From the NCBI GenBank assembly GCA_035079385.1, contig JAVHKY010000075.1:360158-424157 (forward strand): a stretch of 64,000 bases of DNA. The letters are read 5' to 3'. The position numbers and the translations under genes were made by a program. The notes under the pieces are model-generated. The model was not told where the DNA came from and searched no databases. It saw only the letters and a list, made by a program, of their open reading frames with translations. The stretch comes from Aspidiotus rigidus. Its lineage: Eukaryota; Arthropoda; Insecta; Hemiptera; Diaspididae. Below are positions 48,708 to 57,059 of this stretch, piece by piece (the first letter of the stretch is position 1; every line of letters starts with the position of its first letter).

Positions 48708-49567
48708 AATAGTTATTACTAATTTTATTGCTGTTATTCCATTAATTGGTAATAAATTAATATATTTAATTTGAGGTAATCGATTTATTAATAATATTTT
48801 AATTAATCGATTTTTTTCAATTCATTTTATTTTAGCTATTATAATTTTGATATTTTCAATTATTCATTTAATTATTTTACATATTAATAAATCATCAAAT
48901 CCTTTAAATTTAAATAATAACTTAGATCAAATTAATTTAGGGTATTTATTTTTAAAGATATATTAATTTTATTATTATTTTTATATATTTTTTTAATAAT
49001 TAACATAATTATACCACTAAAAATAAATAATCCAGATAATTTTAATCAAATAATAATATTTAAAACTCCCAATCATATTGAACCAGAATGACATTTTTTA
49101 TTTTTTTATTCAATTTTACGTTCAATTAATAATAAATTATTAGGTTTATTAATAACATTTAAATCTATTATTATTTTATTTTTTTTACCAATCAAAAGTC
49201 TTTAATAATAAATTTATTTTAATTAGAAAAATTTTTATTCATATTTAACTATTATTAATGATTTTAATTTCTTTTATTGGTTCTAAACCATCTAAAGGAC
49301 CTTATAATTATTGCAATTGTAAATAAATTAATAATTATTTATTTCTCAATATTCATTTTAATTTAATTTAATAAATTAATTATTAATAAAATTATTAAAT
49401 AAAAAATCATTAAAAAATAAATAATAAATATAAAAATACAAAAAAAAAATATTTGTTTTCATATAATTTTTATTATTAAATCATAACGAAAACGAATAAT
49501 AAATATTCGAATTCATAAAAATATTAATAAAGTTATTAAATTAAAAATTTCTATAATCAATATCAAC
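48708..49567. pseudogene. Nuclear mitochondrial insertion: cytb (+) and nad1 (-)
   Basis: Plus strand with the invertebrate mitochondrial code: VITNFIAVIPLIG, LIWGNRFINNILINRFFSIHFIL (split), NHIEPEWHFLFFYSILRSI and KLLGLL, the C-terminal two thirds of cytochrome b. TGA stands for Trp in IWG and PEW. A frameshift near 48955-48965 puts TAA in frame. From about 49400 the minus strand reads IRMFIIRFRYDLMMKIMWKQ, the conserved nad1 C-terminal block R-F-R-Y-D. cytb(+)/nad1(-) is the standard insect order; the tRNA-Ser normally between them is not recognisable. Extreme AT content marks the source mitogenome. Confidence 0.9.
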
Positions 49568-49573
49568 TTAATG

Positions 49574-49737
49574 CAGGCGCGGATTTACGGGGGGAACAGG
49601 GGGAACTTTCGGCCCCCAAAACCTCCAAAAAAGACTGAAATTGTTCAATTTGACTATATTTTCCGAGCGAAGCGAGGAAAAAAGTCTTTGAATAATGTAA
49701 GTTCCCCTCTCAAAATGTACCCGTAAATCCGCCCCTG
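49574..49737. mobile_element. 164-bp MITE abutting the mitochondrial insertion, 6-bp duplication
   Basis: Ends CAGGCGCGGATTTACGGG and CCCGTAAATCCGCCCCTG are inverted with one mismatch. TTAATG flanks both sides (49568-49573 and 49738-49743). No ORF. CAG...CTG ends occur in several cut-and-paste families; a 6-bp duplication is not the 8 bp of hAT, so the superfamily is left open. Confidence 0.82.
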
Positions 49738-49743
49738 TTAATG

Positions 49744-51590
49744 ACTTACAATAGTATGAATTTACTACTGACTGACTTGAATTAGTCCGACACACAACTG
49801 ACAAAGTGACTGACTGGCCTAATTTTGAGATAAGTCGATCAATTTTCGACTTAATTACGACTTAATCGACATGAAATGCTGGATAGTGAGTGATGATATA
49901 GAGCAAGCAAGACAGAATGAATGCGAGACACAGCTAAATTTTCCCAAAAGGAGAAATTTCCTTTGAATTTCAATCCCATATTCTTTCAAATCCGCTCATG
50001 TACACCAGAATTAATATATTAGTGACAGTGAGTTGAACTTATTGTATTTTTTGCGATGGAATCTACCATGCGGTGGACTCTTTTGCAGAGTACGAAGAAT
50101 AGTGCGATGGGTATTTCACCGCACTCTTTATTCACCATAAATGCCTACGAGAGATTTTTTTATCTTCTGTTCGCTCATATTGTTTGAAATGACCTCATAC
50201 CAGAGAGTGCCTACGCATCAAGTTACATAATATATGGACGTATTACCAAATTAGGAAATAAGGTACGTACAAAAATAGAAGAGACGAAACGGGGAGGAAA
50301 AAAGAGGCGAAAAATATGACTTTATTTCTGTCCGATCCACTATAGGAGTTCGTTTTTTCACAAAATAAAAACAAGAATAGAACAAAATTATTCATCGCGT
50401 CTGACAATCGTCGTTCATTTTCGTTCATGGCCAAAATTTTCGTGAAGGATGGGGAATACGAACTTGGTCTACTTTTCCTCAGGGAAAGGAGGTGATATCA
50501 TTCTGACCCTCCCTGCTTACCTATAATAATTACTACCTCGATTAAATTTCTAGTTACTTGCCCACGATAGTCGTAAGCCGCCCGTGTACACAACTACAGG
50601 CGTTAAGTGAATCCGAGTACAATATTTACACGTCTAAATGCCTAATTCGATCCTATATTTACATTCGACCCTCACTTTAAAATGTAGGAAGAAAATTATC
50701 GCGGTATAGTAAATGAAAATCAAATTGGTAGGGAAAATTCGGTGAATAACGTAGGAAACCTTGTAACGATTTTTATTCTTTTCTTTGATCACGTTTTTTC
50801 CTCTCTCTGCGTTCTCTAGACAACGAATCCGAAAACGAGCACAAAACACGACTCATATGCGTGCACGTCCTCGATGATGAACCACCCTGAACGGGGCACG
50901 CAAGCTGATAGCTATTTATTGTACAAATAAGTTTCTGTAAGCATTACGTCTATATCCTTTTTTTCTTTTTTTTGTACTACTATCCATTCTAAAACCAAAA
51001 TGAACCAACGATAAAATGAATTTCGCTAATTAAGTGATCGAATGATTCATTTTATCACACAGTCAAGGAGCCGTATCAATTACCCTGTATGTGGCTCGGC
51101 AAAAGTGTTCGAATAAAAAAAGTGAGAAAAAGGTGTATAGAATAGGAAAAAAAACTATGTCCTTGTTGAAATTTCATTTCTTGAGGTATAGTATCCGGCA
51201 TATTTGGAAAAATTTCAACTTTCAAGCTTTATAATATGATAGAGAAAACAATATGAAACAGGCACTTTCAAAGAATCTGCTGATAGGGTAAGCATATCTG
51301 AATAACAAGTGGGAACAGTTTTACCAAGATGAACTTCATTAATGAAGCTGTAAGTTTTTCAAGTCTTGGGGTTGGTCAAGCGTCCAGACGTACATAAATG
51401 GGTAGCGAAGGGAGGGGAATCTAAATTATTTGCAAATTAACCTTGAAAAAGAATTTAAAACACTTCCTAACACCCTTTAATACCTAGCGAGACAAATTTT
51501 TATAATTTGTCTAGTCTCCGTATCCCTCTCCCCAACTAATTTTTCTGCAGAATATGTTGAGTCAAATAAAGTAGCAAAAATATCATAATT
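49744..51590. other. No gene recognised
   Basis: 49760-49880 carries GACTGACT and ACTTAAT words like those before the mitochondrial insertion. The remainder is AT-rich without coding or repeat signal that I can support. Confidence 0.45.
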
Positions 51591-51599
51591 TCATTCTAA

Positions 51600-52085
51600 A
51601 ATACAATCAAAGCACAAATCAAATAAAACTTTATGCCGACACATTCAGGTTTTCAAATCCTCTAATATCTGTGCCCCCCCCCAATTTTTTTGAGATACAG
51701 GGCCCAAGAATGTAGCACAAATTCCGAGTCCGGAAAGTACAATTGGCACAAATAAATTACAAACTTGTGCCGTCACTTGCAGGGTCCAGAACCTCTCGGA
51801 GGAGATAATTTTTTTTATTGGCCCCCCAAATTTCTTCTAAAGTTACAGAGGCTGGGGTTGCAGCAAAAATTCTGAGACTATGAAGGACAATCAGCACAAA
51901 TTAAATAAAAATTTGTGCCGATCCTCTCATATTCCAAAACCGATTTTCCCTGACCCCCAAATTTTTTTCCAAGTTATAGGGTCCACGAAGTTGACAAAAA
52001 TTCTGGGACCTCCAAGCACAAATGGCACAAATCAAATAAAAATTTGTACCGGTATTTCCGACACCTCACCCTCCAATGGGGGGGG
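51600..52085. repeat. Tandem repeat, four units of about 140-150 bp
   Basis: Each unit contains GCACAAAT-AAATAAAAATTTGTGCCG (centred near 51635, 51770, 51915, 52055), CCCCCAAATTTTTTT and AGGGTCCA-like phrases. The unit core is itself palindromic (GCACAAAT / ATTTGTGC). Confidence 0.75.
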
Positions 52086-52526
52086 GGCGTAGAAATGAAC
52101 CTGGTATTCATGGATTTTGTTCTGATTTGAATACGGTGAGAGAATGAATTGTTCGTTGAGAAAATGTTCGAGTCCATGAAATTTGTCCGAGCGGAAATTG
52201 ACCGACAGAAAAAAGAACACTGAAAATTGATTGACGGAACGTTGTGGGTCACTGGATAATGAAAGTACGGGTTTCGAACGTGGAGAAATTTACATTTTAC
52301 GAAATTTGGACATTACAAAATCTGGATATGACAAAATTTGAGAGTTAGAAAAAATATAAATTCTGGAAAATTGAAACGTTCTAAATTAGAAAAGTATTTT
52401 ATAATGCATAAATTTTAATAAGTGAAATTGTGAGCGATACTCCTTAGATAAGTTAATGAGTCTCCACTGTCGACGTCATCCTCCTCTTCATGAAAAAAAA
52501 TCGGGTCAATAATTCACTATACAAAT

Positions 52527-52549
52527 AAAAAAAAAAAAAAAAAAAAAAA
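52527..52549. repeat. Poly-A tract
   Basis: About 22 consecutive A residues directly precede the element at 52552. Could be an old retroposon tail; no body is recognised. Confidence 0.6.
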
Positions 52550-52551
52550 TT

Positions 52552-52759
52552 ATACGATTCTAGAAGTATTTTCGACGCTGATCACGTAGCCGTTGATCGT
52601 TTCTCGATAACCAGAGTCAATTGAGGCCCTTTCTATCCAAAGAGCGGCCGCTCAATGTATTTCTTATGGAACGAATGCCTTTTGACAAAAAGATCTTCAA
52701 TTTTGAAAAACGGTCAACGACATCGTGATCAACGTTGAAAATACTTCTAGAATCGTATG
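52552..52759. mobile_element. MITE with 35-bp TIRs
   Basis: ATACGATTCTAGAAGTATTT at the left is inverted at the right end; the arms 52552-52586 and 52725-52759 differ at 2 of 35 positions. TA next to CGATTC on each side would fit a TA duplication. No ORF. Confidence 0.8.
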
Positions 52760-53229
52760 ATTTCGTTCATACATTTTTCAGATTTTTTTTTGTGTAGTGT
52801 AATTTGACCTTGCCTGTGATGACGAATAAGTACCTACAAAATCAAAGATTCAACGAAACGTATAACTCATACTGTACTTTTATCATCATCCTCCGTCCTG
52901 TATACCTACACATGTGATAAAATTACTGTATAGTTAATACGCATCATTCAGTACAGAGCATCCAGAATTTTCAATTTCTATCATCATGTTCAACGTATTG
53001 GGTTTGTTCAAGGTTATCGGGAGTACAAATACAAATGACACGAAGTTCAATTTTTTTTTATACTGTAAAATTTCATTATTGCCTAATTTCTCAAACGTCT
53101 TTTCTCGTGCTGATAATTTTCATGTGGACAATTTTCGTCGTTGCTTAATTTCCCAAGTGACTTTTTTCTGTCGGTCAATTTTCAGAGTTTTCTTTTCTGT
53201 TGGTCCATTTTCACTGGGACAAATTTCCT

Positions 53230-54259
53230 GACACCAAATGTTCTGGTGGAGCCAAGTAAATGGTAAAGATCAAATATATTTCATGTTTCATAGGGGATGA
53301 CGCGACGTATTTTACATTTTAAGGCTACGCCTACTTTGTGACGTCATTAGCAGGTTGAAATCTTAGCCTAGGTTGTGTATTTTGCTTATATATTCCGAGT
53401 ATACCGTGTGTATGTTGGGCTAACTAGGTGCCGGGTGACAAAAAGACTTACTTTTTCCGCTTGCTTACATCCCGCCCTTATTATAGCCTAATATAGTGTA
53501 CTATACTATTTATAGCTTATTATATTTTATCTGAGGCTATAAGGAACTCACCCCTCCACTAGTATTTATTAGCCTAGCATAACCCTATTATACTTTGTGT
53601 ATAGGCTACTCTTTTCGCCTTGCGTAGCCTTCCTAGTCAGTATGTAGAAAGTCACAAAAAGAAACAGAGAAGAGCAGAAGCACTCGCTAGTATTCTGTAT
53701 GTTGGGCTACGCTTTCAACCTACTTTAGCCTAATGTAATGCATGCTGTACTTATGAAGTATTATGCTGAGTCCCAAATACAGCTACTAGGTAAAAACACT
53801 CATGGATTCTGTAACAGAGTTAAACAAGAGGTGGCAGGAAACCTGTTTTATGGGGCACGTGGGATCTGAAAAATGTTAACGTACCAGATATTCCTCACCA
53901 GATTGTGACGCCACAAGGCTGGTCTATGACGTCATCAATTGTGACGTCACAGGTCCGGATTTTAAAGCTATAATTACTAAATTCTTAGGGGTCTCCTACA
54001 ATGAACAAAAGTTGGCAATCTGGTATTTGAGGAACCTAAACAAAAAATTTTGTTTCCGTTATCCAAATTAAGGCGTGCGTTATCCTAATCAATGTTGCTG
54101 AAATTTCGCAATCATTCTTTCAAATCACACTGATGAAAAGTGGCAGTCCGACCTCTGAATTACCCGTTGCTTGTTGCTCGTTGTCAATTTTCGTTCAATG
54201 TAGGAGACCCCTCACTGTATCCATGATTTTTCATTATATTTTTAATCTCCTTATTTTTT
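53230..54259. other. TAGCCTA-type repeat (53365-53780) and flank of Penelope-like element
   Basis: 53365-53780 is rich in TAGCCTA and ATACTAT words. 53815-53870 (AGGAAACCTGTTTTATGGGG) is another scrap of the dispersed repeat seen at 22.5 kb. No gene. Confidence 0.5.
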
Positions 54260-54296
54260 AAAAAGGGTTTTTCAATTGTACAAATCTACTTTATTA

Positions 54297-54351
54297 GTTG
54301 CTTATTCAAGAGTACTTTCGGGTGTTATCCCATCATCAGTTGTGTCGCAAC
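54297..54351 (-). ncRNA. Type I hammerhead ribozyme of the Penelope-like element
   Basis: On the minus strand: outer stem I GUUGC (54351-54347) pairs with GCAAC (54301-54297). Inner stem I CAA pairs with UUG across an internal loop. The core CUGAUGA is at 54339-54333. Stem II GGG/CCC has a short loop, GAAA is at 54319-54316, stem III is the palindrome AGUACU (54316-54311), and the cleavage-site C is 54310. All invariant core bases are present. Hammerheads with tiny palindromic stem III are known in Penelope-like elements and act best as dimers. Confidence 0.88.
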
Positions 54352-54399
54352 TGGAGAACAAGGCCTTAACCATGAGTTTTTATAGTATAACACTGTGAT

Positions 54400-54615
54400 C
54401 TTATTGGCTATAACAATGCTGTGTTGTGATTGGTTCACTTCTTGGAAACTTATTCTTACAATAATATGACATGGTGTTCTTATTGGCTAAAACATACTAA
54501 AACATACTGATTTGTGATTGGTTCAATCTATTGTTCTAAATACTGCGTTTCTATTGGCTACCTGGATTCCTGCCGTCTCATTGGTTGGTTCCGTTCTTCT
54601 TCTCTCGTCCAATCA
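54400..54615. promoter_or_regulatory. Cluster of CCAAT motifs in Penelope-like 3' region
   Basis: ATTGG occurs six times on the plus strand (near 54404, 54429, 54481, 54514, 54553, 54580) and CCAAT once (near 54611), mostly as TTATTGGCTA or TGATTGGTTC alternating. In element orientation most read CCAAT. A promoter role in the terminal repeat is inferred. Confidence 0.5.
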
Positions 54616-54706
54616 CCAGGCCGAATAATTTTTCGCTGTCAAATGTGATTACATTGTTCAAGAGGCAGGCTTTCTTCCTCTTGGCTTTTGCAATCTCCAT
54701 TTGTTC

Positions 54707-55687
54707 CTAGAGTTTTCTTCTCTTTGTGCGATTCTCTACGTGTATGACTTCAAATATTCCCTCTCCATCGTGGTTTCCCTCGTTACAGTGTTTCCCAAAC
54801 AGTGACTTGCCATCTTCTTTCTCCCTCGACGTTTTGTGCTCCTTTCTCCTGATCTCAAACTTTCTCCCAGTCTCACCGATATAGATCCCCTCGCACTGTT
54901 CACAACTGAGCTTGTACACCCCACTTAAGCTTTCCTTGTCCTTTTGTTCCGTCTGGTCATTGCTGATTCTCTTCACCATGGGTTGGTTATTCTGGATGCC
55001 CACATTCACATCGTAGCCATTGAACGCCTTTATCACCTTGTTTGTGTACTTCCCTAAATATGGTATCGATCCGGAGTACTTTCTCACTATGCTATCATGG
55101 GTTCCTTTCTTTGTTTCCATTTTCCCAAAGACTCCCTCCACCACACTTCTGCGGTAGCCATTGGCTTCTGCGATCTGCTTCACTATCTCGATCTCTTTCC
55201 TCTTCTCTTTGTTGTTCTTGAGGATAGAAATTGCCCGATAGCAGTAGTTCTGAATTGCCGCTAACTTGTGCCTGGGGTGGTGGTAGGAGTCATTTGGGAT
55301 AATGGTGTCAGTATGCGTCGACTTCCTGTAGATTTTGTATTCTATCCTATTGTTCTCCATTGTGAGTGTAAGGTCCAAATAGTTGATGGTCTCATTGCCT
55401 TTTTCTACTGTGAATTTGATCCTCTCATTCATCGCGTTCATTTCTGAAACGAATAGATCCACCTGTCTATCAGTGCCTGACCACACAATTAGGATATCAT
55501 CTACATATCTGGCCCAGTGTTTGATCGAGTTTCCGAACTTGCTGCCCTTCAATATCTTGTTTTCCATATCATTCATGAATATCTCCGCCAGTATTGGTGC
55601 CAGCGGTGATCCCATCGCAAGTCCCCTTTCCTGACTGTAGAACATGTTATTGAAGCGGCAGTAATTCTGGCTCAAGACCTCCTCCAC
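54707..55687 (-). pseudogene. Penelope-like ORF, RT palm to GIY-YIG nuclease (326 aa)
   Basis: Contains RT motif B GLAMGSPLAPILAEIFMND (about 24-42) and motif C YVDD (about 61-64 of the open piece), with both catalytic Asp present. The thumb follows, then the GIY-YIG domain GVYKLSC...GIYIGETGRKFEIRRKEHK (about 248-282). Motif A (DMTNMFGTIP) lies upstream in another frame at about 55755-55790, after an apparent one-base loss near 55795, and a further shift lies near 55720. The catalytic modules themselves look intact. Confidence 0.88.
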
Positions 55688-56028
55688 TATGTTGGCGTAC
55701 TTCGACCATCGGGGTTCCCATGATATCTGTGTCTTTTGAGCAGGGTGAGAAGTTCCTCCTTCGGTATGGTACCAAACATATTAGTCATATCAAGGATATC
55801 AGCTTGTCGTTATTCCTGATTTCCAACTTGTCCAGTTGCTCAATCAGCTCTCCGTTGTTTCTGATACTTCGTCTGGGTGCAAACTGGTAGTTCTCTTTCA
55901 GGAATGTGGCTACGACCTTTGCTATCTTATAGCATGGTGATTGAATGCTGTTGACCAGGGGTCTCATCGGACGGTTCGCTTTGTGGAGTTTTACAAGCCC
56001 CTGGAGTTTTGGTGCAACCGGGTTCATC

Positions 56029-56997
56029 TCAAGCGTCCTTCCATTGCTGGGTAGGTACATTGTTCCGTTTCAACACAGCTTTCAGGTCATCTTGGTATTT
56101 CCGCGTTGGGTCCCTTGACAGCTCTTGGTATCCATTAACTGCGATGTACGACTCCACTTTTTGGGTGTAGTCCTCCTTCTCCATTACCACTACCGTGCTG
56201 CCCTTCTCCGCCTTTGTCAAAATCAGGTTGTTCTGTCGGATCTTCTTTTGTAGATTTGTGACCTTCCTCTGCATTACTTGCGTTCTGTCATAGGTTCGGC
56301 ACATATCCTCTTTGATGTCCAACAGCACTTTCCCAATTTTAGTCCGGGCTTCTGGTCTCACGTCGTGTTCCACGGTTTGGATTACTTGTTCGCAGCTAAT
56401 GGCCATGCCTGCAAGCCTACACTGGTTCAGCCTCTCTGGCTGCACGTACTTGATGCCTTTGTCCAGCAGTCTTCTTTCTTCTTCTGTGAAGGTGACGCTT
56501 GATAGGTTCTCGGTTCTGGGAGCAAATTTGTGCTCAACTCTCGCTGTCTCTTCCTTTCTTTCTTCTTTCCTCCGGGTCAGTTCGGCAAGCTTCTTCTTGA
56601 TCTGTTTTGTTTGGGCTTCCACTCGTTTTTCCACATAGTCTTCTCCTTTCTTCCCCTTTCCTCCTTTTTCGAACATCATTTCTTTGACTTCTTGCGGGTG
56701 GAGTAACCTGGACAGATGGAAATATTGATCATACAGTAGACCATTCAGCCTGGTGACTTTCTTGTAGAGTACACCAATTTCGTTCTTCACTCTCAATCTT
56801 TCGGCTTGCATCTTGGTGCGTTTCACTGCTGCGCTGTTTCCTGGTAGCCTGATAGTCGCATACTTGGGAATAATGCCTCGTCTCAAGCATTCGTTATTGA
56901 ACCAAATCTTCACATGTTTCACTCTTAGTTTGACCTTGGTCTTCAGAAACTTAAAAACCTCGTTAACCGTGTCTGGTGTGCTATTATCGGAACTCAT
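56029..56997 (-). pseudogene. Penelope-like ORF, N-terminal portion (322 aa)
   Basis: The frame opens at 56997 and contains the early Penelope block FNNECLRRGIIPKYATI (residues about 33-49), a charged coiled-coil-like stretch (about 115-165) and the RT entry block LTKAEKGSTVVVMEKEDYTQ (about 263-282). It ends at TAG-equivalent position 56029, where a one-base shift moves the continuation to the next frame (PKLQGLVKLHK, residues 17-27 of the 55785-56060 piece). Confidence 0.85.
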
Positions 56998-57059
56998 AAT
57001 GAGTGAGTGAGGTGTAAGTAGAGCACTAATATTGAAAAAGGGTTTTTCAATATTTTTAA

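Larger units (their letters stand above)
54260..57051 (-). mobile_element. Penelope-like element, nearly complete, frameshifted
   Basis: A 17-bp direct repeat AAAAAGGGTTTTTCAAT marks both ends (54260-54276 and 57035-57051). Reading leftward: N-terminal region (56997-56030), disrupted RT (56060-54980), GIY-YIG endonuclease (about 54945-54745), 3' region with CCAAT motifs, then the hammerhead. Coding pieces are in three frames, so this copy cannot make one protein. Penelope-like elements use a telomerase-related RT with a linked GIY-YIG nuclease to insert copies. Confidence 0.9.

Noticed and set aside
49310..49400. tRNA-Ser(UCN) expected between cytb and nad1
   Set aside because: I could not fold a cloverleaf with the right anticodon in this interval. 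It seems lost or too diverged to call.
54736..56638. Several long ORFs overlapping the Penelope-like element in other frames
   Set aside because: They mirror the real coding strand; family motifs occur only in the three minus-strand pieces listed.
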